A DNA stretch of 64,000 bases, from the NCBI GenBank assembly GCA_964020085.1, contig OZ026606.1, forward strand, positions 15,278,849-15,342,848. The letters run 5' to 3'. The translations under genes and the position numbers were made by a program. This DNA is from Micromussa lordhowensis (lineage: Eukaryota > Cnidaria > Anthozoa > Scleractinia > Lobophylliidae). The notes beneath the pieces were generated by a model that saw nothing but the letters and a program-made list of their open reading frames with translations, did no database searches and was not told where the DNA came from. This document shows positions 37,071 through 51,685 of the stretch, piece after piece; position 1 is the stretch's first letter; each line of letters begins with the position of its first letter.

Positions 37071-38700
37071 AACATAGGAGAACATTTTGCTGCAAACCGC
37101 GGCTCCATAAGTGTCCGTAGAGCAGAGTTATGACAAATTTGGCAAAGACACCTAAATCGGCCATTTTCTGAGATTTTGCCAAGGGGGGACCAAGGCAAAA
37201 TGGCCAAAAAAGTAGGCCGACTATGGGGGCTTCAAAAACACCCTGGCGCAAATCGCATCATCTCCTAATTAGAATGCACTTGAAGTGCAAACATAGGAGA
37301 ACATTTTGCTGCAAACCGCGGCTCCATAAGTGTCCGTAGAGCAGAGTTATGACAAATTTGGCAAAGACACCTAAATCGGCCATTTTCTGAGATTTTGCCA
37401 AGGGGGGACCAAGGCAAAATGGCCAAAAAAGTAGGCCGACTATGGGGGCTTCAAAAACACCCTGGCGCAAATCGCATCATCTCCTAATTAGAATGCACTT
37501 GAAGTGCAAACATAGGAGAACATTTTGCTGCAAACCGCGGCTCCATAAGTGTCCGTAGAGCAGAGTTATGACAAATTTGGCAAAGACACCTAAATCGGCC
37601 ATTTTCTGAGATTTTGCCAAGGGGGGACCAAGGCAAAATGGCCAAAAAAGTAGGCCGACTATGGGGGCTTCAAAAACACCCTGGCGCAAATCGCATCATC
37701 TCCTAATTAGAATGCACTTGAAGTGCAAACATAGGAGAACATTTTGCTGCAAACCGCGGCTCCATAAGTGTCCGTAGAGCAGAGTTATGACAAATTTGGC
37801 AAAGACACCTAAATCGGCCATTTTCTGAGATTTTGCCAAGGGGGGACCAAGGCAAAATGGCCAAAAAAGTAGGCCGACTATGGGGGCTTCAAAAACACCC
37901 TGGCGCAAATCACATCATCTCCTAATTAGAATGCACTTGAAGTGCAAACATAGGAGAACATTTTGCTGCAAACCGCGGCTCCATAAGTGTCCGTAGAGCA
38001 GAGTTATGACAAATTTGGCAAAGACACCTAAATCGGCCATTTTCTGAGATTTTGCCAAGGGGGGACCAAGGCAAAATGGCCAAAAAAGTAGGCCGACTAT
38101 GGGGGCTTCAAAAACACCCTGGCGCAAATCGCATCATCTTCTAATTAGAATGCACTTGAAGTGCAAACATAGGAGAACATTTTGCTGCAAACCGCGGCTC
38201 CATAAGTGTCCGTAGAGCAGAGTTATGACAAATTTGGCAAAGACACCTAAATCGGCCATTTTCTGAGATTTTGCCAAGGGGGGACCAAGGCAAAATGGCC
38301 AAAAAAGTAGGCCGACTATGGGGGCTTCAAAAACACCCTGGCGCAAATCGCATCATCTCCTAATTAGAATGCACTTGAAGTGCAAACATAGGAGAACATT
38401 TTGCTGCAAACCGCGGCTCCATAAGTGTCCGTAGAGCAGAGTTATGACAAATTTGGCAAAGACACCTAAATCGGCCATTTTCTGAGATTTTGCCAAGGGG
38501 GGACCAAGGCAAAATGGCCAAAAAAGTAGGCCGACTATGGGGGCTTCAAAAACACCCTGGCGCAAATCACATCATCTCTTAATTAGAATGCACTTGAAGT
38601 GCAAACATAGGAGAACATTTTGCTGCAAACCGCGGCTCCATAAGTGTCCGTAGAGCAGAGTTATGACCAATTTGGCAAAGACACCTAAATCGGCCATTTT
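31800..38700. repeat. Transition zone between mosaic and homogeneous satellite
   Basis: C monomers stop at about 31.75 kb. A monomers (C123) become rarer, with 35287-35499 and then an isolated copy near 38572-38784 as the last before a single one near 55.97 kb. The A51 variant (cttaaagtgc) begins at about 27.2 kb, left of this zone, and ends at about 37.06 kb inside it. A shared private variant crossing the boundary argues that the two domains are truly adjacent and not an assembly join. Confidence 0.8.
33520..35500. repeat. Overlapping 4- and 6-monomer repeats
   Basis: cgtagatcag occurs at 33831 and 34707 (876 bp). aacactctgg occurs at 34171 and 35485 (1314 bp, six monomers). The intervals interlock, indicating more than one exchange event in this stretch. 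Confidence 0.78.
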
Positions 38701-39859
38701 CTGAGATTTTGCCAAGGGGGGACCAAGGCAAAATGGCCAAAAAAGTAGGCCGACTATGGGGGCTTCAAAAACACCCTGGCGCAAATCGCATCATCTCCTA
38801 ATTAGAATGCACTTGAAGTGCAAACATAGGAGAACATTTTGCTGCAAACCGCGGCTCCATAAGTGTCCGTAGAGCAGAGTTATGACAAATTTGGCAAAGA
38901 CACCTAAATCGGCCATTTTCTGAGATTTTGCCAAGGGGGGACCAAGGCAAAATGGCCAAAAAAGTAGGCCGACTATGGGGGCTTCAAAAACACCCTGGCG
39001 CAAATCGCATCATCTCCTAATTAGAATGCACTTGAAGTGCAAACATAGGAGAACATTTTGCTGCAAACCGCGGCTCCATAAGTGTCCGTAGAGCAGAGTT
39101 ATGACAAATTTGGCAAAGACACCTAAATCGGCCATTTTCTGAGATTTTGCCAAGGGGGGACCAAGGCAAAATGGCCAAAAAAGTAGGCCGACTATGGGGG
39201 CTTCAAAAACACCCTGGCGCAAATCGCATCATCTCCTAATTAGAATGCACTTGAAGTGCAAACATAGGAGAACATTTTGCTGCAAACCGCGGCTCCATAA
39301 GTGTCCGTAGAGCAGAGTTATGACAAATTTGGCAAAGACACCTAAATCGGCCATTTTCTGAGATTTTGCCAAGGGGGGACCAAGGCAAAATGGCCAAAAA
39401 AGTAGGCCGACTATGGGGGCTTCAAAAACACCCTGGCGCAAATCGCATCATCTCCTAATTAGAATGCACTTGAAGTGCAAACATAGGAGAACATTTTGCT
39501 GCGAACCGCGGCTCCATAAGTGTCCGTAGAGCAGAGTTATGACAAATTTGGCAAAGACACCTAAATCGGCCATTTTCTGAGATTTTGCCAAGGGGGGACC
39601 AAGGCAAAATGGCCAAAAAAGTAGGCCGACTATGGGGGCTTCAAAAACACCCTGGCGCAAATCGCATCATCTCCTAATTAGAATGCACTTGAAGTGCAAA
39701 CATAGGAGAACATTTTGCTGCAAACCGCGGCTCCATAAGTGTCCGTAGAGCAGAGTTATGACAAATTTGGCAAAGACACCTAAATCGGCCATTTTCTGAG
39801 ATTTTGCCAAGGGGGGACCAAGGCAAAATGGCCAAAAAAGTAGGCCGACTATGGGGGCT

Positions 39860-42050
39860 TCAAAAACACCCTGGCGCAAATCGCATCATCTCCTAATTAG
39901 AATGCACTTGAAGTGCAAACATAGGAGAACATTTTGCTGCAAACCGCGGCTCCATAAGTGTCCGTAGAGCACAGTTATGACAAATTTGGCAAAGACACCT
40001 AAATCGGCCATTTTCTGAGATTTTGCCAAGGGGGGACCAAGGCAAAATGGCCAAAAAAGTAGGCCGACTATGGGGGCTTCAAAAACACCCTGTTGCAAAT
40101 CGCATCATCTCCTAATTAGAATGCACTTGAAGTGCAAACATAGGAGAACATTTTGCTGCAAACCGCGGCTCCATAAGTGTCCGTAGAGCAGAGTTATGAC
40201 AAATTTGGCAAAGACACCTAAATCGGCCATTTTCTGAGATTTTGCCAAGGGGGGACCAAGGCAAAATGGCCAAAAAAGTAGGCCGACTATGGGGGCTACA
40301 AAAACACCCTGGCGCAAATCGCATCATCTCCTAATTAGAATGCACTTGAAGTGCAAACATAGGAGAACATTTTGCTGCAAACCGCGGCTCTATAAGTGTC
40401 CGTAGAGCAGAGTTATAACAAATTTGGCAAAGACACATAAATCGGCCATTTTCTGAGATTTTGCCAAGGGGGGACCAAGGCAAAATGGCCAAAAAAGTAG
40501 GCCGACTATGGGGGCTTCAAAAACACCCTGGCGCAAATCGCATCATCTCCTAATTAGAATGCACTTGAAGTGCAAACATAGGAGAACATTTTGCTGCAAA
40601 CCGCGGCTCCATAAGTGTCCGTAGAGCAGAGTTATGACAAATTTGGCAAAGACACCTAAATCGGCCATTTTCTGAGATTTTGCCAAGGGGGGACCAAGGC
40701 AAAATGGCCAAAAAAGTAGGCCGACTATGGGGGCTTCAAAAACACCCTGGCGCAAATCGCATCATCTCCTAATTAGAATGCACTTGAAGTGCAAACATAG
40801 GAGAACATTTTGCTGCAAACCGCGGCTCCATAAGTGTCCGTAGAGCAGAGTTATGACAAATTTGGCAAAGACACCTAAATCGGCCATTTTCTGAGATTTT
40901 GCCAAGGGGGGACCAAGGCAAAATGGCCAAAAAAGTAGGCCGACTATGGGGGCTTCAAAAACACCCTGGCGCAAATCGCATCATCTCCTAATTAGAATGC
41001 ACTTGAAGTGCAAACATAGGAGAACATTTTGCTGCAAACCGCGGCTCCATAAGTGTCCGTAGAGCACAGTTATGACAAATTTGGCAAAGACACCTAAATC
41101 GGCCATTTTCTGAGATTTTGCCAAGGGGGGACCAAGGCAAAATGGCCAAAAAAGTAGGCCGACTATGGGGGCTTCAAAAACACCCTGTTGCAAATCGCAT
41201 CATCTCCTAATTAGAATGCACTTGAAGTGCAAACATAGGAGAACATTTTGCTGCAAACCGCGGCTCCATAAGTGTCCGTAGAGCAGAGTTATGACAAATT
41301 TGGCAAAGACACCTAAATCGGCCATTTTCTGAGATTTTGCCAAGGGGGGACCAAGGCAAAATGGCCAAAAAAGTAGGCCGAGTATGGGGGCTACAAAAAC
41401 ACCCTGGCGCAAATCGCATCATCTCCTAATTAGAATGCACTTGAAGTGCAAACATAGGAGAACATTTTGCTGCAAACCGCGGCTCTATAAGTGTCCGTAG
41501 AGCAGAGTTATAACAAATTTGGCAAAGACACATAAATCGGCCATTTTCTGAGATTTTGCCAAGGGGGGACCAAGGCAAAATGGCCAAAAAAGTAGGCCGA
41601 CTATGGGGGCTTCAAAAACACCCTGGCGCAAATCGCATCATCTCCTAATTAGAATGCACTTGAAGTGCAAACATAGGAGAACATTTTGCTGCAAACCGCG
41701 GCTCCATAAGTGTCCGTAGAGCAGAGTTATGACAAATTTGGCAAAGACACCTAAATCGGCCATTTTCTGAGATTTTGCCAAGGGGGGACCAAGGCAAAAT
41801 GGCCAAAAAAGTAGGCCGACTATGGGGGCTTCAAAAACACCCTGGCGCAAATCGCATCATCTCCTAATTAGAATGCACTTGAAGTGCAAACATAGGAGAA
41901 CATTTTGCTGCAAACCGCGGCTCCATAAGTGTCCGTAGAGCAGAGTTATGACAAATTTGGCAAAGACACCTAAATCGGCCATTTTCTGAGATTTTGCCAA
42001 GGGGGGACCAAGGCAAAATGGCCAAAAAAGTAGGCCGACTATGGGGGCTT
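39860..42050. repeat. Five-monomer (1095 bp) tandem duplication
   Basis: Five private markers repeat exactly 1095 bp apart: gagcacagtt (39972/41067), ctgttgcaaa (40093/41188), ggctacaaaa (40298/41393), ttataacaaa (40417/41512) and gacacataaa (40437/41532). The only difference I see is g at 41382 (ccgagtat) in the second copy. Loss of the TGA at ggctacaaaa opens a second minus-strand frame in both copies. Confidence 0.93.
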
Positions 42051-45000
42051 CAAAAACACCCTGGCGCAAATCGCATCATCTCCTAATTAGAATGCACTTG
42101 AAGTGCAAACATAGGAGAACATTTTGCTGCAAACCGCGGCTCCATAAGTGTCCGTAGAGCAGAGTTATGACAAATTTGGCAAAGACACCTAAATCGGCCA
42201 TTTTCTGAGATTTTGCCAAGGGGGGACCAAGGCAAAATGGCCAAAAAAGTAGGCCGACTATGGGGGCTTCAAAAACACCCTGGCGCAAATCGCATCATCT
42301 CCTAATTAGAATGCACTTGAAGTGCAAACATAGGAGAACATTTTGCTGCAAACCGCGGCTCCATAAGTGTCCGTAGAGCAGAGTTATGACAAATTTGGCA
42401 AAGACACCTAAATCGGCCATTTTCTGAGATTTTGCCAAGGGGGGACCAAGGCAAAATGGCCAAAAAAGTAGGCCGACTATGGGGGCTTCAAAAACACCCT
42501 GGCGCAAATCGCATCATCTCCTAATTAGAATGCACTTGAAGTGCAAACATAGGAGAACATTTTGCTGCAAACCGCGGCTCCATAAGTGTCCGTAGAGCAG
42601 AGTTATGACAAATTTGGCAAAGACACCTAAATCGGCCATTTTCTGAGATTTTGCCAAGGGGGGACCAAAGCAAAATGGCCAAAAAAGTAGGCCGACTATG
42701 GGGGCTTCAAAAACACCCTGGCGCAAATCGCATCATCTCCTAATTAGAATGCACTTGAAGTGCAAACATAGGAGAACATTTTGCTGCAAACCGCGGCTCC
42801 ATAAGTGTCCGTAGAGCAGAGTTATGACAAATTTGGCAAAGACACCTAAATCGGCCATTTTCTGAGATTTTGCCAAGGGGGGACCAAGGCAAAATGGCCA
42901 AAAAAGTAGGCCGACTATGGGGGCTTCAAAAACACCCTGGCGCAAATCGCATCATCTCCTAATTAGAATGCACTTGAAGTGCAAACATAGGAGAACATTT
43001 TGCTGCAAACCGCGGCTCCATAAGTGTCCGTAGAGCAGAGTTATGACAAATTTGGCAAAGACACCTAAATCGGCCATTTTCTGAGATTTTGCCAAGGGGG
43101 GACCAAGGCAAAATGGCCAAAAAAGTAGGCCGACTATGGGGGCTTCAAAAACACCCTGGCGCAAATCGCATCATCTCCTAATTAGAATGCACTTGAAGTG
43201 CAAACATAGGAGAACATTTTGCTGCAAACCGCGGCTCCATAAGTGTCCGTAGAGCAGAGTTATGACAAATTTGGCAAAGACACCTAAATCGGCCATTTTC
43301 TGAGATTTTGCCAAGGGGGGACCAAGGCAAAATGGCCAAAAAAGTAGGCCGACTATGGGGGCTTCAAAAACACCCTGGCGCAAATCGCATCATCTCCTAA
43401 TTAGAATGCACTTGAAGTGCAAACATAGGAGAACATTTTGCTGCAAACCGCGGCTCCATAAGTGTCCGTAGAGCAGAGTTATGACAAATTTGGCAAAGAC
43501 ACCTAAATCGGCCATTTTCTGAGATTTTGCCAAGGGGGGACCAAGGCAAAATAACCAAAAAAGTAGGCCGACTATGGGGGCTTCAAAAACACCCTGGCGC
43601 AAATCGCATCATCTCCTAATTAGAATGCACTTGAAGTGCAAACATAGGAGAACATTTTGCTGCAAACCGCGGCTCCATAAGTGTCCGTAGAGCAGAGTTA
43701 TGACAAATTTGGCAAAGACACCTAAATCGGCCATTTTCTGAGATTTTGCCAAGGGGGGACCAAGGCAAAATGGCCAAAAAAGTAGGCCGACTATGGGGGC
43801 TTCAAAAACACCCTGGCGCAAATCGCATCATCTCCTAATTAGAATGCACTTGAAGTGCAAACATAGGAGAACATTTTGCTGCAAACCGCGGCTCCATAAG
43901 TGTCCGTAGAGCAGAGTTATGACAAATTTGGCAAAGACACCTAAATCGGCCATTTTCTGAGATTTTGCCAAGGGGGGACCAAGGCAAAATGGCCAAAAAA
44001 GTAGGCCGACTATGGGGGCTTCAAAAACACCCTGGCGCAAATCGCATCATCTCCTAATTAGAATGCACTTGAAGTGCAAACATAGGAGAACATTTTGCTG
44101 CAAATCGCGGCTCCATAAGTGTCCGTAGAGCAGAGTTATGACAAATTTGGCAAAGACACCTAAATCGGCCATTTTCTGAGATTTTGCCAAGGGGGGACCA
44201 AGGCAAAATGGCCAAAAAAGTAGGCCGACTATGGGGGCTTCAAAAACACCCTGGCGCAAATCGCATCATCTCCTAATTAGAATGCACTTGAAGTGCAAAC
44301 ATAGGAGAACATTTTGCTGCAAACCGCGGCTCCATAAGTGTCCGTAGAGCAGAGTTATGACAAATTTGGCAAAGACACCTAAATCGGCCATTTTCTGAGA
44401 TTTTGCCAAGGGGGGACCAAGGCAAAATGGCCAAAAAAGTAGGCCGACTATGGGGGCTTCAAAAACACCCTGGCGCAAATCGCATCATCTCCTAATTACA
44501 ATGCACTTGAAGTGCAAACATAGGAGAACATTTTGCTGCAAACCGCGGCTCCATAAGTGTCCGTAGAGCAGAGTTATGACAAATTTGGCAAAGACACCTA
44601 AATCGGCCATTTTCTGAGATTTTGCCAAGGGGGGACCAAGGCAAAATGGCCAAAAAAGTAGGCCGACTATGGGGGCTTCAAAAACACCCTGGCGCAAATC
44701 GCATCATCTCCTAATTAGAATGCACTTGAAGTGCAAACATAGGAGAACATTTTGCTGCAAACCGCGGCTCCATAAGTGTCCGTAGAGCAGAGTTATGACA
44801 AATTTGGCAAAGACACCTAAATCGGCCATTTTCTGAGATTTTGCCAAGGGGGGACCAAGGCAAAATGGCCAAAAAAGTAGGCCGACTATGGGGGCTTCAA
44901 AAACACCCTGGCGCAAATCGCATCATCTCCTAATTAGAATGCACTTGAAGTGCAAACATAGGAGAACATTTTGCTGCAAACCGCGGCTCCATAAGTGTCC

Positions 45001-48000
45001 GTAGAGCAGAGTTATGACAAATTTGGCAAAGACACCTAAATCGGCCATTTTCTGAGATTTTGCCAAGGGGGGACCAAGGCAAAATGGCCAAAAAAGTAGG
45101 CCGACTATGGGGGCTTCAAAAACACCCTGGCGCAAATCGCATCATCTCCTAATTACAATGCACTTGAAGTGCAAACATAGGAGAACATTTTGCTGCAAAC
45201 CGCGGCTCCATAAGTGTCCGTAGAGCAGAGTTATGACAAATTTGGCAAAGACACCTAAATCGGCCATTTTCTGAGATTTTGCCAAGGGGGGACCAAGGCA
45301 AAATGGCCAAAAAAGTAGGCCGACTATGGGGGCTTCAAAAACACCCTGGCGCAAATCGCATCATCTCCTAATTAGAATGCACTTGAAGTGCAAACATAGG
45401 AGAACATTTTGCTGCAAACCGCGGCTCCATAAGTGTCCGTAGAGCAGAGTTATGACAAATTTGGCAAAGACACCTAAATCGGCCATTTTCTGAGATTTTG
45501 CCAAGGGGGGACCAAGGCAAAATGGCCAAAAAAGTAGGCCGACTATGGGGGCTTCAAAAACACCCTGGCGCAAATCGCATCATCTCCTAATTAGAATGCA
45601 CTTGAAGTGCAAACATAGGAGAACATTTTGCTGCAAACCGCGGCTCCATAAGTGTCCGTAGAGCAGAGTTATGACAAATTTGGCAAAGACACCTAAATCG
45701 GCCATTTTCTGAGATTTTGCCAAGGGGGGACCAAGGCAAAATGGCCAAAAAAGTAGGCCGACTATGGGGGCTTCAAAAACACCCTGGCGCAAATCGCATC
45801 ATCTCCTAATTAGAATGCACTTGAAGTGCAAACATAGGAGAACATTTTGCTGCAAACCGCGGCTCCATAAGTGTCCGTAGAGCAGAGTTATGACAAATTT
45901 GGCAAAGACACCTAAATCGGCCATTTTCTGAGATTTTGCCAAGGGGGGACCAAGGCAAAATGGCCAAAAAAGTAGGCCGACTATGGGGGCTTCAAAAACA
46001 CCCTGGCGCAAATCGCATCATCTCCTAATTAGAATGCACTTGAAGTGCAAACATAGGAGAACATTTTGCTGCAAACCGCGGCTCCATAAGTGTCCGTAGA
46101 GCAGAGTTATGACAAATTTGGCAAAGACACCTAAATCGGCCATTTTCTGAGATTTTGCCAAGGGGGGACCAAGGCAAAATGGCCAAAAAAGTAGGCCGAC
46201 TATGGGGGCTTCAAAAACACCCTGGCGCAAATCGCATCATCTCCTAATTAGAATGCACTTGAAGTGCAAACATAGGAGAACATTTTGCTGCAAACCGCGG
46301 CTCCATAAGTGTCCGTAGAGCAGAGTTATGACAAATTTGGCAAAGACACCTAAATCGGCCATTTTCTGAGATTTTGCCAAGGGGGGACCAAGGCAAAATG
46401 GCCAAAAAAGAAGGCCGACTATGGGGGCTTCAAAAACACCCTGGCGCAAATCGCATCATCTCCTAATTAGAATGCACTTGAAGTGCAAACATAGGAGAAC
46501 ATTTTGCTGCAAACCGCGGCTCCATAAGTGTCCGTAGAGCAGAGTTATGACAAATTTGGCAAAGACACCTAAATCGGCCATTTTCTGAGATTTTGCCAAG
46601 GGGGGACCAAGGCAAAATGGCCAAAAAAGTAGGCCGACTATGGGGGCTTCAAAAACACCCTGGCGCAAATCGCATCATCTCCTAATTACAATGCACTTGA
46701 AGTGCAAACATAGGAGAACATTTTGCTGCAAACCGCGGCTCCATAAGTGTCCGTAGAGCAGAGTTATGACAAATTTGGCAAAGACACCTAAATCGGCCAT
46801 TTTCTGAGATTTTGCCAAGGGGGGACCAAGGCAAAATGGCCAAAAAAGTAGGCCGACTATGGGGGCTTCAAAAACACCCTGGCGCAAATCGCATCATCTC
46901 CTAATTAGAATGCACTTGAAGTGCAAACATAGGAGAACATTTTGCTGCAAACCGCGGCTCCATAAGTGTCCGTAGAGCAGAGTTATGACAAATTTGGCAA
47001 AGACACCTAAATCGGCCATTTTCTGAGATTTTGCCAAGGGGGGACCAAGGCAAAATGGCCAAAAAAGTAGGCCGACTATGGGGGCTTCAAAAACACCCTG
47101 GCGCAAATCGCATCATCTCCTAATTAGAATGCACTTGAAGTGCAAACATAGGAGAACATTTTGCTGCAAACCGCGGCTCCATAAGTGTCCGTAGAGCAGA
47201 GTTATGACAAATTTGGCAAAGACACCTAAATCGGCCATTTTCTGAGATTTTGCCAAGGGGGGACCAAGGCAAAATGGCCAAAAAAGTAGGCCGACTATGG
47301 GGGCTTCAAAAACACCCTGGCGCAAATCGCATCATCTCCTAATTAGAATGCACTTGAAGTGCAAACATAGGAGAACATTTTGCTGCAAACCGCGGCTCCA
47401 TAAGTGTCCGTAGAGCAGAGTTATGACAAATTTGGCAAAGACACCTAAATCGGCCATTTTCTGAGATTTTGCCAAGGGGGGACCAAGGCAAAATGGCCAA
47501 AAAAGTAGGCCGACTATGGGGGCTTCAAAAACACCCTGGCGCAAATCGCATCATCTCCTAATTACAATGCACTTGAAGTGCAAACATAGGAGAACATTTT
47601 GCTGCAAACCGCGGCTCCATAAGTGTCCGTAGAGCAGAGTTATGACAAATTTGGCAAAGACACCTAAATCGGCCATTTTCTGAGATTTTGCCAAGGGGGG
47701 ACCAAGGCAAAATGGCCAAAAAAGTAGGCCGGCTATGGGGGCTTCAAAAACACCCTGGCGCAAATCGCATCATCTCCTAATTAGAATGCACTTGAAGTGC
47801 AAACATAGGAGAACATTTTGCTGCAAACCGCGGCTCCATAAGTGTCCGTAGAGCAGAGTTATGACAAATTTGGCAAAGACACCTAAATCGGCCATTTTCT
47901 GAGATTTTGCCAAGGGGGGACCAAGGCAAAATGGCCAAAAAAGTAGGCCGACTATGGGGGCTTCAAAAACACCCTGGCGCAAATCGCATCATCTCCTAAT

Positions 48001-48181
48001 TAGAATGCACTTGAAGTGCAAACATAGGAGAACATTTTGCTGCAAACCGCGGCTCCATAAGTGTCCGTAGAGCAGAGTTATGACAAATTTGGCAAAGACA
48101 CCTAAATCGGCCATTTTCTGAGATTTTGCCAAGGGGGGACCAAGGCAAAATGGCCAAAAAAGTAGGCCGACTATGGGGGCT

Positions 48182-51100
48182 TCAAAAACACCCTGGCGCA
48201 AATCGCATCATCTCCTAATTAGAATGCACTTGAAGTGCAAACATAGGAGAACATTTTGCTGCAAACCGCGGCTCCATAAGTGTCCGTAGAGCAGAGTTAT
48301 GACAAATTTGGCAAAGACACCTAAATCGGCCATTTTCTGAGATTTTGCCAAGGGGGGACCAAGGCAAAATGGCCAAAAAAGAAGGCCGACTATGGGGGCT
48401 TCAAAAACACCCTGGCGCAAATCGCATCATCTCCTAATTAGAATGCACTTGAAGTGCAAACATAGGAGAACATTTTGCTGCAAACCGCGGCTCCATAAGT
48501 GTCCGTAGAGCAGAGTTATGACAAATTTGGCAAAGACACCTAAATCGGCCATTTTCTGAGATTTTGCCAAGGGGGGACCAAGGCAAAATGGCCAAAAAAG
48601 TAGGCCGACTATGGGGGCTTCAAAAACACCCTGGCGCAAATCGCATCATCTCCTAATTACAATGCACTTGAAGTGCAAACATAGGAGAACATTTTGCTGC
48701 AAACCGCGGCTCCATAAGTGTCCGTAGAGCAGAGTTATGACAAATTTGGCAAAGACACCTAAATCGGCCATTTTCTGAGATTTTGCCAAGGGGGGACCAA
48801 GGCAAAATGGCCAAAAAAGTAGGCCGACTATGGGGGCTTCAAAAACACCCTGGCGCAAATCGCATCATCTCCTAATTACAATGCACTTGAAGTGCAAACA
48901 TAGGAGAACATTTTGCTGCAAACCGCGGCTCCATAAGTGTCCGTAGAGCAGAGTTATGACAAATTTGGCAAAGACACCTAAATCGGCCATTTTCTGAGAT
49001 TTTGCCAAGGGGGGACCAAGGCAAAATGGCCAAAAAAGTAGGCCGACTATGGGGGCTTCAAAAACACCCTGGCGCAAATCGCATCATCTCCTAATTACAA
49101 TGCACTTGAAGTGCAAACATAGGAGAACATTTTGCTGCAAACCGCGGCTGCATAAGTGTCCGTAGAGCAGAGTTATGACAAATTTGGCAAAGACACCTAA
49201 ATCGGCCATTTTCTGAGATTTTGCCAAGGGGGGACCAAGGCAAAATGGCCAAAAAAGTAGGCCGACTATGGGGGCTTCAAAAACACCCTGGCGCAAATCG
49301 CATCATCTCCTAATTACAATGCACTTGAAGTGCAAACATAGGAGAACATTTTGCTGCAAACCGCGGCTCCATAAGTGTCCGTAGAGCAGAGTTATGACAA
49401 ATTTGGCAAAGACACCTAAATCGGCCATTTTCTGAGATTTTGCCAAGGGGGGACCAAGGCAAAATGGCCAAAAAAGTAGGCCGACTATGGGGGCTTCAAA
49501 AACACCCTGGCGCAAATCGCATCATCTCCTAATTAGAATGCACTTGAAGTGCAAACATAGGAGAACATTTTGCTGCAAACCGCGGCTCCATAAGTGTCCG
49601 TAGAGCAGAGTTATGACAAATTTGGCAAAGACACCTAAATCGGCCATTTTCTGAGATTTTGCCAAGGGGGGACCAAGGCAAAATGGCCAAAAAAGTAGGC
49701 CGACTATGGGGGCTTCAAAAACACCCTGGCGCAAATCGCATCATCTCCTAATTAGAATGCACTTGAAGTGCAAACATAGGAGAACATTTTGCTGCAAACC
49801 GCGGCTCCATAAGTGTCCGTAGAGCAGAGTTATGACAAATTTGGCAAAGACACCTAAATCGGCCATTTTCTGAGATTTTGCCAAGGGGGGACCAAGGCAA
49901 AATGGCCAAAAAAGTAGGCCGACTATGGGGGCTTCAAAAACACCCTGGCGCAAATCGCATCATCTCCTAATTAGAATGCACTTGAAGTGCAAACATAGGA
50001 GAACATTTTGCTGCAAACCGCGGCTCCATAAGTGTCCGTAGAGCAGAGTTATGACAAATTTGGCAAAGACACCTAAATCGGCCATTTTCTGAGATTTTGC
50101 CAAGGGGGGACCAAGGCAAAATGGCCAAAAAAGAAGGCCGACTATGGGGGCTTCAAAAACACCCTGGCGCAAATCGCATCATCTCCTAATTAGAATGCAC
50201 TTGAAGTGCAAACATAGGAGAACATTTTGCTGCAAACCGCGGCTCCATAAGTGTCCGTAGAGCAGAGTTATGACAAATTTGGCAAAGACACCTAAATCGG
50301 CCATTTTCTGAGATTTTGCCAAGGGGGGACCAAGGCAAAATGGCCAAAAAAGTAGGCCGACTATGGGGGCTTCAAAAACACCCTGGCGCAAATCGCATCA
50401 TCTCCTAATTACAATGCACTTGAAGTGCAAACATAGGAGAACATTTTGCTGCAAACCGCGGCTCCATAAGTGTCCGTAGAGCAGAGTTATGACAAATTTG
50501 GCAAAGACACCTAAATCGGCCATTTTCTGAGATTTTGCCAAGGGGGGACCAAGGCAAAATGGCCAAAAAAGTAGGCCGACTATGGGGGCTTCAAAAACAC
50601 CCTGGCGCAAATCGCATCATCTCCTAATTACAATGCACTTGAAGTGCAAACATAGGAGAACATTTTGCTGCAAACCGCGGCTCCATAAGTGTCCGTAGAG
50701 CAGAGTTATGACAAATTTGGCAAAGACACCTAAATCGGCCATTTTCTGAGATTTTGCCAAGGGGGGACCAAGGCAAAATGGCCAAAAAAGTAGGCCGACT
50801 ATGGGGGCTTCAAAAACACCCTGGCGCAAATCGCATCATCTCCTAATTACAATGCACTTGAAGTGCAAACATAGGAGAACATTTTGCTGCAAACCGCGGC
50901 TCCATAAGTGTCCGTAGAGCAGAGTTATGACAAATTTGGCAAAGACACCTAAATCGGCCATTTTCTGAGATTTTGCCAAGGGGGGACCAAGGCAAAATGG
51001 CCAAAAAAGTAGGCCGACTATGGGGGCTTCAAAAACACCCTGGCGCAAATCGCATCATCTCCTAATTACAACGCACTTGAAGTGCAAACATAGGAGAACA

Positions 51101-51685
51101 TTTTGCTGCAAACCGCGGCTCCATAAGTGTCCGTAGAGCAGAGTTATGACAAATTTGGCAAAGACACCTAAATCGGCCATTTTCTGAGATTTTGCCAAGG
51201 GGGGACCAAGGCAAAATGGCCAAAAAAGTAGGCCGACTATGGGGGCTTCAAAAACACCCTGGCGCAAATCGCATCATCTCCTAATTAGAATGCACTTGAA
51301 GTGCAAACATAGGAGAACATTTTGCTGCAAACCGCGGCTCCATAAGTGTCCGTAGAGCAGAGTTATGACAAATTTGGCAAAGACACCTAAATCGGCCATT
51401 TTCTGAGATTTTGCCAAGGGGGGACCAAGGCAAAATGGCCAAAAAAGTAGGCCGACTATGGGGGCTTCAAAAACACCCTGGCGCAAATCGCATCATCTCC
51501 TAATTAGAATGCACTTGAAGTGCAAACATAGGAGAACATTTTGCTGCAAACCGCGGCTCCATAAGTGTCCGTAGAGCAGAGTTATGACAAATTTGGCAAA
51601 GACACCTAAATCGGCCATTTTCTGAGATTTTGCCAAGGGGGGACCAAGGCAAAATGGCCAAAAAAGTAGGCCGACTATGGGGGCT
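48182..51685. repeat. Eight-monomer (1752 bp) tandem duplication
   Basis: Each block starts with a monomer carrying aagaaggcc (48382 and 50134), then one plain monomer, four consecutive C41 monomers and two plain monomers. A related, older arrangement begins with aagaaggcc at 46411, 1971 bp upstream, but there only single C41 monomers follow. Private changes (ggctgcataag in the third C41 copy of block 1, acaacgcac in the fourth of block 2) came after duplication. Confidence 0.87.

Noticed and set aside
40112..40327. Alternative minus-strand frame starting with two ATG codons (also 41207-41422, 16897-17112, 55223-55429 and others)
   Set aside because: This frame normally stops after nine codons at TGA. 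It opens only where ggcttcaaaa is changed or an indel shifts the frame, so these are chance openings.
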